Shown here: positions 7,710-16,363 of the stretch, piece after piece | Layout: every line of letters starts with the position of its first letter | How positions within the stretch are numbered: position 1 is the stretch's first letter | Assembly (NCBI GenBank): GCA_052170135.1 | Contig: JBQNBC010000004.1 | Coordinates: 62,001 to 126,000, forward strand | Origin: Wolinella sp052170135 | GTDB taxonomy: Bacteria; Campylobacterota; Campylobacteria; Campylobacterales; Helicobacteraceae | Direction: 5' to 3' | Length of the DNA stretch: 64,000 nt | Made by a program: the position numbers and the translations under genes | The notes under the pieces: model-generated | Told to the model about the DNA's origin: nothing | The model's database searches: none | Seen by the model: the letters and a program-made list of their open reading frames with translations, nothing else

Positions 7710-8807
7710 ATGAGTCATAACGAACTTCTCTCTCACCTAGAAAATGGTGAGCAGCTCACGCAAACAGAAGCGGAATCGCTTTATGAGCTTGATATTTTCA
7801 CCCTCGGTAAAATAGCCGATTCTTGGCGTCGTAAGCTACATGGAGACAAGGTCTTTTTTAACTCAAATCGCCACATAAATCCAAGCAATATCTGCAAGGA
7901 CATCTGTCGATTCTGTGCATTTTCATCCCATCGCAAGAATCCAAATCCATATGCGATGAGTATCGAAGAGATACTTCATGAGGCGCGCAATTCTTACGCG
8001 ATGGGTGCGCGTGAGCTACATATAGTCAGTGCGCACAATCCAAACTATGGCTATAAGTGGTATGGCGAGATGTTTGGGGCGGTTAGGAGAGAGCTTCCAG
8101 ATGTGCATATTAAGGCGATGACGGCGGCTGAAGTTGATTTTCTTTCGCGTTACTTTGAGATTCCTTATGAGCGCGTACTTGAGGATATGATTCTTTGGGG
8201 CGTGGATAGCATGCCAGGCGGTGGAGCAGAAATTTTTGATGAGGAGATACGCAGGAAGATTTGTGGCGGTAAGGTGGGTAGCGCGCGTTGGCTTGAAATC
8301 CATGGCTATTGGCACTCGTTGGGGCGGCAGAGTAATGCGACGATGCTCTTTGGGCACATTGAGAATCGCGCCCAAAGAATCGACCACATACTGCGCTTGC
8401 GTGCTCAGCAGGAGCGAAGTGGTGGGTTTAATGCCTTTATCCCTTTGCTATATCAAAAGCAGAATAACTTTCTAAGAGTTGAGCACTTTCCTAGTGCGCA
8501 GGAGATTCTTAAAACTATCGCAATCGCAAGAATCCTACTTGATAACATCCCGCACATCAAGGCATACTGGGCGAGCCTTGGTCTAAATCTAGCGATGGTT
8601 GCGCAAGAGTTTGGTGCAGATGATCTCGATGGCACGATACAAAAGGAATCGATACAAAGTGCAGCTGGCTCAAAGAGCGGTGCTGGTGTAAGCAAGGAGC
8701 AGCTGATTTTTCAGATTTGCGATGCTGGATTCTTGCCTGTGGAGCGTGATAGCTTATATAACGAACTGCAAACTTACAAAAGGAGCATAAATGCTAAGAA
8801 TCTTTAA
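7710..8807 (+). CDS. mqnE: aminofutalosine synthase, radical SAM enzyme
   Basis: Radical SAM enzyme of the futalosine menaquinone pathway. It joins SAM to 3-[(1-carboxyvinyl)oxy]benzoate to make 6-amino-6-deoxyfutalosine. The cluster-binding motif is CKDICRFC (Cys62, 66, 69). GVDSMPGGGAEIF, HGYWHSLGRQSNATMLFGH and GGFNAFIPL are typical of MqnE and separate it from MqnC. Length is 365 residues, normal for the family. ATG 7710 is preferred to ATG 7704 because AAGG lies six bases before it. The 3' end overlaps the purine permease gene by 17 bases, so the two are probably coupled. Membrane respiration in this organism would depend on this quinone route. Confidence 0.92.
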   Translation: MSHNELLSHLENGEQLTQTEAESLYELDIFTLGKIADSWRRKLHGDKVFFNSNRHINPSNICKDICRFCAFSSHRKNPNPYAMSIEEILHEARNSYAMGARELHIVSAHNPNYGYKWYGEMFGAVRRELPDVHIKAMTAAEVDFLSRYFEIPYERVLEDMILWGVDSMPGGGAEIFDEEIRRKICGGKVGSARWLEIHGYWHSLGRQSNATMLFGHIENRAQRIDHILRLRAQQERSGGFNAFIPLLYQKQNNFLRVEHFPSAQEILKTIAIARILLDNIPHIKAYWASLGLNLAMVAQEFGADDLDGTIQKESIQSAAGSKSGAGVSKEQLIFQICDAGFLPVERDSLYNELQTYKRSINAKNL

Positions 8808-10080
8808 GCTAAAAGAGCATGGAAGCGATGTAAAAACTGAAGCTTTGGCGGGTTTTACGACCTTTTTGACGATGATGTATATCATTCCTGTGAATGCGAT
8901 TATAATGAGCCAAACTGGCATGCCAATGGACGCGCTAATCACTGCAACTGCGCTAATTACGATATTTTCTACTCTCCTGACGGGTATATATGCTAACACG
9001 CCAGTGGCTATGAGTGTTGGTATGGGGCTTAATGCCTACTTTACTTTTGGGCTTGTGCTTGGGATGAAAATACCATGGCAGGAGGCTTTGGGCGTGGTAT
9101 TTGTCTCTGGATTCTTGTTTTTAATAGTCTCATTTACTAGCTTTAGGCGGTGGATTATCGAGAGTATTCCAAAGGATTTAAGACGTGCTATAAGTGCAGG
9201 AATTGGTGCATTTATCGCATTTATCGGGCTAAAACAGATGGGGGTAATAGTAAATAATGAGACTACATTAGTTTCACTTGGCAATCTATCTGATGTAAAT
9301 GTCTTTTTGGGAATCGCTGGACTTTTAATCGTGCTAACGCTTAGTAGTTGGCGCACAAAAGGGGCTTTTATAATCTCTATCGCGATTACTTCGATTATTG
9401 GCTGGATTCTTGGGCTTAAGGCGATGCCAGAAGCGATATTTTCGTTACCAGCATCTATTGCGCCTATTGCTATGAAGCTTGATATCTTGAGTGTTTTTAC
9501 ACTGTCAATGTTGCCTGTGATTTTGGCATTTATGATTACAGATATGTTCGATTCTATTGGTACTTTGGCTGGCGTTGGATATCGAGCGGGAATCTTTAGT
9601 GATGGAGATAGCGAAAAGCTAGAGAAGACGCTACAAGTCGATGCTGCCGCAACTGTTGGTGGGAGTCTGTTAGGGTTATCGACTACGACTAGCTTTTTAG
9701 AGTCTGCTAGTGGTGTAGAGGAGGGAGGGCGCACAGGATTGACAGCGGTCTTTACCGCGCTTTTCTTTGTGCTTACACTGTTTATGTTGCCTCTTTTTAG
9801 TGCGATTCCTGATAATGCAATTTATCCAGTCTTGGTAGCTGTGGGAATCTTGATGTTTTCTGAGCTACGCCATATTGATTTTAGTGACTTTAGTGTCTCT
9901 GTAGCGGTCTTTGCTATCGTGCTTTTAATGCCGCTTACATATTCGATTACAAATGGACTTGCTGCTGGACTTGTGCTCTATTTTTTTATGCGTTTAATTA
10001 GGCGCGAGTGGAATGAAATAAGTGGCGGACTTATCTTCCTTGTCGCTATTAGCATGATTCCATTTGTGTTTCAGGCTTAG
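8791..10080 (+). CDS. NCS2-family purine permease (AzgA/PbuG type)
   Basis: A 429-residue, strongly hydrophobic inner-membrane protein with about a dozen membrane segments. The N-terminal EALAGFTTFLTMMYIIPVN and GMGLNAYFTFG are signatures of AzgA-like adenine/guanine/hypoxanthine transporters of the NCS2 superfamily. ITDMFDSIGTLAGVG in the middle of the protein is the conserved substrate-site helix. ATG 8791 has AGGAG upstream and lies inside the end of mqnE. A purine phosphoribosyltransferase gene lies about 900 bases downstream, which fits purine uptake and salvage. The exact base transported cannot be told from the sequence. Confidence 0.88.
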   Translation: MLRIFKLKEHGSDVKTEALAGFTTFLTMMYIIPVNAIIMSQTGMPMDALITATALITIFSTLLTGIYANTPVAMSVGMGLNAYFTFGLVLGMKIPWQEALGVVFVSGFLFLIVSFTSFRRWIIESIPKDLRRAISAGIGAFIAFIGLKQMGVIVNNETTLVSLGNLSDVNVFLGIAGLLIVLTLSSWRTKGAFIISIAITSIIGWILGLKAMPEAIFSLPASIAPIAMKLDILSVFTLSMLPVILAFMITDMFDSIGTLAGVGYRAGIFSDGDSEKLEKTLQVDAAATVGGSLLGLSTTTSFLESASGVEEGGRTGLTAVFTALFFVLTLFMLPLFSAIPDNAIYPVLVAVGILMFSELRHIDFSDFSVSVAVFAIVLLMPLTYSITNGLAAGLVLYFFMRLIRREWNEISGGLIFLVAISMIPFVFQA

Positions 10081-10083
10081 ATT

Positions 10084-10890
10084 ATGGCACCAGATACAGA
10101 ACAAACAGTCGTAAGTGTAAGCGAAAAATATGGCTATGGCTCACCTCGTATTCGTCCGCTTTTGGTTAGGGAGCTTTTCCCTATTAAAATCATTCCAAGT
10201 GCGAGTGTGTTGGAATTTTCTAGCACAGAAGAGTTTATCGAGCGAGTGTCTGAGGATTTTAAGCGCCTTCAGAGCACGATAGATGCTGAGCTAAGGGAGC
10301 GAAATATGCTACATGGGGGGGCGAGCCTAGTAGTGTATCTCAATGATGTCGTCCATCGCTCAAAGTCTTATCCGCCAAGAAATGTTGTTGAAGATGGCGA
10401 GTTTGGCGATATTGCCAGTTATTTTAAGAATTTGACCTTTGCCCATTGCGGGCACAAGCCCAAGGTTTTAAAAATGATACTTGACCTATTTGGGATTAAA
10501 TCTAGGGTTATTGAATACAGTGATCTTTTGGGTTGGGAGCATGGATTTGTCGAGGTGATTCTTGGGGAGACATGCTGGATATTCTGCCCGACTTTTAACA
10601 TGGTGCTAGATACAAACATCAATGAGCTGGTAGAGAATCCATGGCGCGCACGAACGTTTTTGCCACTCTATTCTGATGAGTTTTATGCACAGGAGATTGG
10701 CGAGTGTCAATACGATTCTTTCTATCGTGGGATATGTGATGAGCTTGGGCATATTACCTATCGTTACAATAGAGAGTGGTTTAGTGCCATAGGACTATAC
10801 TCGCTTGTCCCGCCTATATATCGTTTTGTATGTGATGGTGAGGTGTTGTATGACGTTGCAGATGATAAGCGATTTATGTTTACAGAGTGA
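10084..10890 (+). CDS. transglutaminase-like protein of unknown function
   Basis: A 268-residue predicted cytoplasmic protein without a signal peptide or membrane segment. The central part looks like a transglutaminase-like (papain-fold) core: Cys122 in FAHCGHKPKVLKMILDLFG followed by a helix, then His153 in GWEHGFVEVIL, and then CWIFCPT. In the family the third residue is an Asp before Pro (DPT); here that place holds Cys168, so the catalytic triad is altered. A G7 run at 10315-10321 lies inside the gene and is in frame. It starts three bases after the permease stop, so it may be co-transcribed. A purine-related role is only suggested by neighbours. No confident family name is available. Confidence 0.6.
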   Translation: MAPDTEQTVVSVSEKYGYGSPRIRPLLVRELFPIKIIPSASVLEFSSTEEFIERVSEDFKRLQSTIDAELRERNMLHGGASLVVYLNDVVHRSKSYPPRNVVEDGEFGDIASYFKNLTFAHCGHKPKVLKMILDLFGIKSRVIEYSDLLGWEHGFVEVILGETCWIFCPTFNMVLDTNINELVENPWRARTFLPLYSDEFYAQEIGECQYDSFYRGICDELGHITYRYNREWFSAIGLYSLVPPIYRFVCDGEVLYDVADDKRFMFTE

Positions 10891-10969
10891 GTTTCGCTAA
10901 AATTTGGGAGAGAATCTGTGCTTTGATTTTATTTTGGATTCTTAGCAAAATTGCACAAGGATAGGTGGA

Positions 10970-11446
10970 ATGCTATATTACAGCTATGATATGTTTAAAG
11001 ATGATATGAAAAGCCTGCTAAAACGGTTAGATTATGCGCCAGATGCAGTGCTTGGTATTACACGCGGTGGGCTTACTATGGCGCATTTTTTAGGGATTGC
11101 GCTTGATATGCGCGAGGTTTATACGATAAATGCCGTCTCATATTTTAATAAACAGCAACAAGATGATATTAAGATTTTTAACATTCCTAGCTTCGGAGAA
11201 TCAAAGCGCGTACTCATTGTTGATGAGATAGTTGATAGTGGTAAAAGCATGCGAAAGATACTGGAAGTTTTGGCTGAAATCAATCCAGATGTGGAGTTTA
11301 AAACTGCTGTACTTTTTCACAAGCCCACCGCGATTTATACGCCTGATTACTTTGTCCATGAGGCGAGTGGCTGGATTGAGTTTTTTTGGGAGGTAGATCT
11401 TCTATCACCAAAAGAACGACAAGAATCTACGACGCTTTTAAAATAG
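10970..11446 (+). CDS. gpt: purine phosphoribosyltransferase (Gpt-like)
   Basis: A 158-residue type I phosphoribosyltransferase. The PRPP-binding loop is VLIVDEIVDSGKS (81-93), and LGITRGGLTMA (28-38) forms the pyrophosphate loop. Length and the late IEFFWEVD sequence (the base-binding hood has Trp after two aromatics) fit xanthine/guanine phosphoribosyltransferases, which convert guanine, xanthine or hypoxanthine plus PRPP into the nucleotide. AGGTGG precedes ATG 10970. With the permease at 8791 it would make a purine salvage pair. The choice between Gpt and Hpt is not certain. Confidence 0.8.
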   Translation: MLYYSYDMFKDDMKSLLKRLDYAPDAVLGITRGGLTMAHFLGIALDMREVYTINAVSYFNKQQQDDIKIFNIPSFGESKRVLIVDEIVDSGKSMRKILEVLAEINPDVEFKTAVLFHKPTAIYTPDYFVHEASGWIEFFWEVDLLSPKERQESTTLLK

Positions 11447-11474
11447 ATTACATATTTTAAGTATTGGGGCGATT

Positions 11475-13322
11475 ATGCTTTATATATTTTATCCATCTGT
11501 GGCGGTGTTTTTACTATCTTTTTTGTGGGCGATTCTCGCATTAAGGCGTGAAAAGTGTGCGAGTAAAAGCGTGGAATCATTTCGCGTAAAGCTATGGCTA
11601 GGGAGCGCGTTATTTTTAGGCGGTTTTGGTGCACTATTTTTTGACACTGGAATCGAACTAGAAATGCGATTTTTATTGGTTGCTATTCTTTTTGGGGTGT
11701 TTGCACTATTTTTGACACTTCAGAATGAGATGCCCAAAAAGAGTATTCTTGATTATCGTGAGAGCATAATTTTTTCTGAAGTGCTAAATACAGTGCCTAT
11801 TCCGATGTTTTACAAAAGCTTGGATGGAATCTATATCGAGTGCAATAAGGCCTTTTTGGAGTTTATTGGAAAAAGCCACGGTGAGATAGTTGGCAAGCAT
11901 ACGTGTGATGTTTTTTTAGGGCAAAATGGTCTTGATATAGTCGAGGCCGAGGCAAGGCTAAAGCATAGAGGGCAGATAGAGACACACGAATCTCATTTTG
12001 TTAATGGCAACAATGAACGCTTTATGAAAATATACAAAACGCTGGTCTTTGATCATGAAAATAATGCGAGTGGCGTACTTGGATTCTTTGTAGATGTTGG
12101 CGATTATCAAGCTTCTCAGCAGGAACTTATTGAGCGACAAGAGCAGCTGGAGTTTTTCAGTGAACAGCTAGAAAAGCAGATGGAGTATGAAGTCTCTGGG
12201 CGACTAAATAGCGAGCGCAGGTATAAACAGCTATTTGATAGTGGTCGTGATGGGATTTTTGTCGCGATGATCAATGAGGATAGTGGGAGCGTCAATATTG
12301 CTGAGGCAAATTTTAGTGCACACTCGATTCTTGGCTATGAGGTGGGTACGCTTAGCGGTTTGGATTTTATTTCACTTATAGAGAGTGAGGAGCGAGAAAA
12401 TGTGCAGAATCTTCTAAAAGCCCTTCCACTTCGTGCTGGCATGCTAACTGAGAGCAAGTTTGCAATGTCTGATGGGCATGAGATTCCTATTGAGCTTGCA
12501 GTGCAGAGTTTTTTACTTGAAGGCAAAAAGACACTCTATATTTCAGCGCGGGACATTACTGAGCGTCTAAAGATGGCAGAGGAGAAGAGAATCCAAGAGA
12601 ATCTACTTGTCCAGCAGAGCAAAATGGCGAGCATGGGTGAGATGATAGGTGCTATAGCGCACCAGTGGAAGCAACCGCTAAATGCGATATATCTAATGTG
12701 TCAGGGGCTAAAAGAGAGCTTTGCATATAACGAGCTTGATGAAGAGGAGATGGATAGGTATGTCTCTATGACGATGAAGCAGGTAGATTTCATGAGTCGT
12801 ACGATTTCAGACTTTAGAAATTTCTTTATGCCTTCCAAAGAGAAGAAGCCATTTGCGCTAAAAGAGGCACTTATGGAGATTAATGAGATTCTTGCACCCC
12901 AGTTTGCTAAAAATGATGTACGCGTGAGAATCACCCAAGACGGTGATGGTAGTATCGTAGCGTATGGCTATCCAAACGAGTTCAAGCAAGTCGCGCTAAA
13001 TATCATGAATAACGCACGTGATGCGATAGAAGATCGTATAAGTAAGGGTGCAAAAATCTCTGGAGAGGTCGAGGTATCTGTATTTTGCGATGATACTTTT
13101 GCCGGCGTGAGGATTAAGGATAATGGCGGTGGTATCCCAGAAGAGCTACTAAAGACAATCTTTCAGCCATACTTTTCGACTAAAGGCGAGAAAGGCACAG
13201 GAATTGGGCTTTCTATCGCTAAGATGATTATCGAAAAAAATATGAATGGAAGAATCACGGCATACAATGACGACGATGGGGCTATTTTTGAGATTAGATT
13301 ACCTTTAGATTCTAGGCGATGA
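11475..13322 (+). CDS. membrane PAS-domain sensor histidine kinase
   Basis: A 615-residue kinase. Hydrophobic segments near the N-terminus (about 1-22, 42-58 and 67-84) anchor it with almost no periplasmic domain. Two PAS domains follow (about 95-205 and 235-355), joined by a coiled-coil. The phosphoacceptor is His396 in GAIAHQWKQPLN. The ATPase domain shows the N box (NIMNNARDAI), G1 (DNGGGIPEELL), F box (FQPYFSTKG) and G2 (GTGIGLSIAKMII). It probably senses an internal redox or metabolic signal through PAS. No response regulator lies next to it; its stop overlaps the start of a phosphoesterase gene by four bases. Confidence 0.88.
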   Translation: MLYIFYPSVAVFLLSFLWAILALRREKCASKSVESFRVKLWLGSALFLGGFGALFFDTGIELEMRFLLVAILFGVFALFLTLQNEMPKKSILDYRESIIFSEVLNTVPIPMFYKSLDGIYIECNKAFLEFIGKSHGEIVGKHTCDVFLGQNGLDIVEAEARLKHRGQIETHESHFVNGNNERFMKIYKTLVFDHENNASGVLGFFVDVGDYQASQQELIERQEQLEFFSEQLEKQMEYEVSGRLNSERRYKQLFDSGRDGIFVAMINEDSGSVNIAEANFSAHSILGYEVGTLSGLDFISLIESEERENVQNLLKALPLRAGMLTESKFAMSDGHEIPIELAVQSFLLEGKKTLYISARDITERLKMAEEKRIQENLLVQQSKMASMGEMIGAIAHQWKQPLNAIYLMCQGLKESFAYNELDEEEMDRYVSMTMKQVDFMSRTISDFRNFFMPSKEKKPFALKEALMEINEILAPQFAKNDVRVRITQDGDGSIVAYGYPNEFKQVALNIMNNARDAIEDRISKGAKISGEVEVSVFCDDTFAGVRIKDNGGGIPEELLKTIFQPYFSTKGEKGTGIGLSIAKMIIEKNMNGRITAYNDDDGAIFEIRLPLDSRR

Positions 13323-14038
13323 GCAGGGTTAAACTTGATGTAATTGATGATTTTGCATGGCTAGATGAGAGGACGTTTATAACGTCAGACAATCACTTTG
13401 GGCACGCAAAAATTCTAAAAAAAGAGCCAGAGCGACTTGATTTTATGACGGCTCAAGGCGGTAGTGGCGACTACTTTTTATGGTCAGCATCGTGGTGGAA
13501 TCAGGCTGTTTCGCCAGTAGATTCTCTGCTTTGCTTGGGGGATTTAGTCGGGAAGAGCGGCGATAAATACATTAGTGAGCTGCATGGGAACAAGTGGCTT
13601 TTAATGGGGAATCACGATGTCAAAAATGATAATCGCAAAATATTAGAGAGTTCAGATTTTAGGCTTTTAGATGGTGTTTTTCTTGCGATTCCTGAGGCTG
13701 ATATCATCTGGAAACGGCTAAAGAGTGAATTTGGCAAGAGATTTATCAATGAAGAATTGTATCTTCATGCGCTTATTATTGATAGGCTTGGCGAGAGGAT
13801 TATGTTTAGCCACTTTCCAGTTTTCGATCACTACAAAAATAATACGCGATACAACGATGCAAAACATGTCTTAGATGTACTTTTTAAAGAATCGCGTTGC
13901 ACGATAAATATCCACGGACATACACACATTAATTTAGCTTCAAGTAAGCTTTGCATAAATGCCTGTGTCGATAGGACACTTTTGCGTCCTATACGCCTTG
14001 GCAAGCTTTTAGAGCAGCATAAAACATCTCGTGGCTAA
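13319..14038 (+). CDS. calcineurin-like metallophosphoesterase
   Basis: A 239-residue phosphoesterase. Metal-binding motifs appear in order: SDNHFGH (23-29), CLGDLVG (about 72-78), MGNHD (96-100), FSHFPVFDHY (about 162-171) and HGHTHIN (about 199-205). This is the Metallophos pattern shared with YfcE-like and bacteriophage-type phosphoesterases. The ATG overlaps the stop of the histidine kinase gene, so the pair is co-translated, but a functional link is not known. Possible substrates include cyclic nucleotides, nucleotide tetraphosphates or a phosphoprotein; none can be chosen from the sequence. Confidence 0.8.
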   Translation: MSRVKLDVIDDFAWLDERTFITSDNHFGHAKILKKEPERLDFMTAQGGSGDYFLWSASWWNQAVSPVDSLLCLGDLVGKSGDKYISELHGNKWLLMGNHDVKNDNRKILESSDFRLLDGVFLAIPEADIIWKRLKSEFGKRFINEELYLHALIIDRLGERIMFSHFPVFDHYKNNTRYNDAKHVLDVLFKESRCTINIHGHTHINLASSKLCINACVDRTLLRPIRLGKLLEQHKTSRG

Positions 14039-14067
14039 TTCTCTAGAGTAAGTATTTTTTAAGCACA

Positions 14068-14081
14068 CTATTTTAAAATAG
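14068..14081. promoter_or_regulatory. 14-base perfect palindrome upstream of ABC importer
   Basis: CTATTTTAAAATAG is a perfect AT-rich palindrome 31 bases before the GTG of the binding-protein gene, in a 74-base gap that should hold the promoter. It could be an operator for a metal regulator or part of the promoter itself. It does not match a full Fur or NikR box that I can recognise. Confidence 0.4.
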
Positions 14082-14112
14082 CTCACACTTAAACGTAATC
14101 AAGGAATATATC

Positions 14113-15309
14113 GTGCAAAAAATAGTCGCCTATTTTAGGATTTTAATATTGCTTATTGGGTTATCTGGCGTGGTATTTGCCAGTGATCTTTTGACAATCA
14201 AGGATATGCGAGGAATCGAGGTTGTAATACCAAAGAATCCAAAACGCATAGCAACTATAAGCGATGGCTTTGTCGAGGGTGTGATGACGCATTTAGGTGT
14301 GGTTGATAGGGTGAGTGCGATAGGCTCATGGTCGCTAAAGCGTGATTATAAATATAGCTTTACCACCTCTAGTGGCGATAGTTATTCGCTAAGAGGCTGG
14401 AATACGATGAAGTTTTTAAATCCTTGGCTAGATTCTCTACCGTGTATCAACTCCCCGCAAGGACATATTATAAGCTACGAAACGTTAGCAAATAGTGCGC
14501 CAGATCTAGTTATTTTGCGCGTGGGGGATTGCACTGTGCGTGGCGGTAATGATGAAGCTACGCAAAAAAGCATCAAAACCATAGAATCGCTAGGAATCCC
14601 GCTAGTCGTCATCTATGCACCAGGCAAAGTGGCGAACTCTGTTGCTGGTGAGCTGTCTTCCATGCGTGAAGAGATGCGTGTAATAGGAGATGTGTTTGGT
14701 ATGCGAGATAAAGCTTTGGCTCTGTTTGACTACCTCGATTCCACTGAGAGGCTAATAAGGTCGCGCACGATACAGATTCCAGATAGCAAAAAGCCAACGC
14801 TCTTGTATCTTGGTCTAAATGTTGCCATCGTGCAAAAAGGCGGTGCCGGGAATGTCCAAGGATTAAAAACACCAGAATCCTTTATCCTTGAAAGTATTGT
14901 AAACGCCAAAAATGCTTACCGTGGTGAGGGTGCGAATATAATCATGAGCACAGAGCAGATATACGCCGCAAATCCAGATGTGATTTTGCTACCTACATTT
15001 CAAGGGTATCACCCTCCAAGGGAGCTTTATGAGTCGCCTGATTTTTCGATTCTTCGCGAGCTAGATGCGGTAAAGAATCGCCGTGTCTATTCTATGCCAT
15101 GGTCGCCGATGAATTGCTCAAGGCGCGTGGAGTATCCGCTAGATTTGCTAATTGTGGCAAAGGCTGCCTATCCGGAGCTTTTTAGTGATATTAAGGTGCA
15201 TGAGTTTGCGCTTGAGTTTTATCAAAAGGTATACAACGTAAGCCTGGAGCAGGCAAAAAAGCTAAGGAGCGAGCAGATTCTTGACTGGACGCTAGAGTAT
15301 GATTTCTAG
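14113..15309 (+). CDS. periplasmic substrate-binding protein of a FecBCD/BtuF-type ABC importer
   Basis: A 398-residue exported protein. The N-terminus has a signal peptide with a hydrophobic core (about 8-23) ending at VFASD, without a lipobox cysteine. The body fits the helical-backbone class III binding proteins (Peripla_BP_2): IPKNPKRIATISDGFVE at the start, an APDLVILRVGD strand, and AANPDVILLPTF in the second lobe. The GTG start at 14113 has AAGGA seven bases upstream. It overlaps the permease gene by 11 bases. The cargo could be a ferric siderophore, heme, corrinoid or nickel complex; there is no TonB receptor in the window to decide it. Confidence 0.85.
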   Translation: MQKIVAYFRILILLIGLSGVVFASDLLTIKDMRGIEVVIPKNPKRIATISDGFVEGVMTHLGVVDRVSAIGSWSLKRDYKYSFTTSSGDSYSLRGWNTMKFLNPWLDSLPCINSPQGHIISYETLANSAPDLVILRVGDCTVRGGNDEATQKSIKTIESLGIPLVVIYAPGKVANSVAGELSSMREEMRVIGDVFGMRDKALALFDYLDSTERLIRSRTIQIPDSKKPTLLYLGLNVAIVQKGGAGNVQGLKTPESFILESIVNAKNAYRGEGANIIMSTEQIYAANPDVILLPTFQGYHPPRELYESPDFSILRELDAVKNRRVYSMPWSPMNCSRRVEYPLDLLIVAKAAYPELFSDIKVHEFALEFYQKVYNVSLEQAKKLRSEQILDWTLEYDF

Positions 15310-16363
15310 CGAGAATTTAATCCAAGATAGGAATCTAGTGCGCAATAATCCAGCAAAAATACCCATTCTTTTTATGTGTGTACTCTTGGTAGTTTTGATT
15401 CTTTGCGCGGTGTATGCGCTAGTGGCTGGGAGCTATGAGATTTCTTTTGACAAGATTTTGGCCATGTTTGCGCATAAATTTTTTGGCGTAAGCGATCCGA
15501 TTCTTTCAAGGATGGACGAGGTTATTTTGTGGAATGTCCGCCTGCCACGAATTATTGAAGCTATTTGGGTAGGAGTGGCTTTGGCTAGTGCTGGGGCTGT
15601 ATATCAGGGCTGTTTTAGAAATCCGCTAGTTGAGCCATTTATACTCGGTGCATCATCTGGTGCAGCACTTGGTGCGGCACTTGGGATAGTTTTTGCCCAT
15701 ATTTTTTGGAGTATTTCTCTAAGCGCATTTATCTTTTCGCTTTTGGCTGTAGCTCTATCCTATGTATTGGCTAGACGTCGTGGAATCGTGCCGATAGTCG
15801 GGCTGATACTCTCTGGTGTGGTGGTGAGCTCGATATTTTCTGCGAGTGTCTCGATTATTAAATATTTGAGTGAAGATACGCAGCTACGTGAAATTACCTT
15901 TTGGATGATGGGTGGAATCTACTACGCATCGTGGGAAAATATGGCTATAAATGCGACCATTATTTTTGGCGGATTCTTGCTTCTTTGGGTGCTTAGTTGG
16001 AAGCTCAATCTCCTCTCTCTCGGTGAAAACGAGGCAAGAAGTCTTGGGGTGCATACTGAGCGGTACAAGTTAATCTTTGTCATCATAGCTACACTAATGA
16101 CCGCTGTATCTGTGGCGAATGTCGGGATTATTGCGTGGATTGGGCTTATGATGCCTCATGCTGCGCGCCTTTTAGTCGGTGCAGACCATCGCTATATGCT
16201 ACCAGTCGCTGGGCTGTTGGGTGCGATATATCTTTTGGTATGTGATACGCTTGCGCGCACGATGAGTAGTGCTGAGATTCCTGTTGGGATTATTACTTCG
16301 CTAGTTGGCGCACCTTTTTTGCTGTGGCTTTTGCGTGCTAGAGGAAGGGAGCTATCTAGATGA
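15299..16363 (+). CDS. FecCD/BtuC-family ABC transporter permease
   Basis: A 354-residue inner-membrane permease of the FecCD family with about ten hydrophobic segments. VRLPRIIEAIWVGVALASAG is typical of the region after the first periplasmic loop, and SLGVHTERYKL with GIIAWIGLMMPHAARLLVG contains the coupling helix and the conserved P-H-x-x-R sequence. It should pass metal chelates or corrinoids from the binding protein through the membrane. It starts inside the end of the binding-protein gene and ends overlapping the ATPase gene (ATGA). A single permease gene means a homodimer, as is usual for the family. Confidence 0.9.
   Translation: MISSENLIQDRNLVRNNPAKIPILFMCVLLVVLILCAVYALVAGSYEISFDKILAMFAHKFFGVSDPILSRMDEVILWNVRLPRIIEAIWVGVALASAGAVYQGCFRNPLVEPFILGASSGAALGAALGIVFAHIFWSISLSAFIFSLLAVALSYVLARRRGIVPIVGLILSGVVVSSIFSASVSIIKYLSEDTQLREITFWMMGGIYYASWENMAINATIIFGGFLLLWVLSWKLNLLSLGENEARSLGVHTERYKLIFVIIATLMTAVSVANVGIIAWIGLMMPHAARLLVGADHRYMLPVAGLLGAIYLLVCDTLARTMSSAEIPVGIITSLVGAPFLLWLLRARGRELSR

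Noticed and set aside
9036..9734. 232-codon ORF on the minus strand opposite the purine permease
   Set aside because: It mirrors a well-supported membrane protein; its composition is that of an antisense shadow, and it has no family motif.
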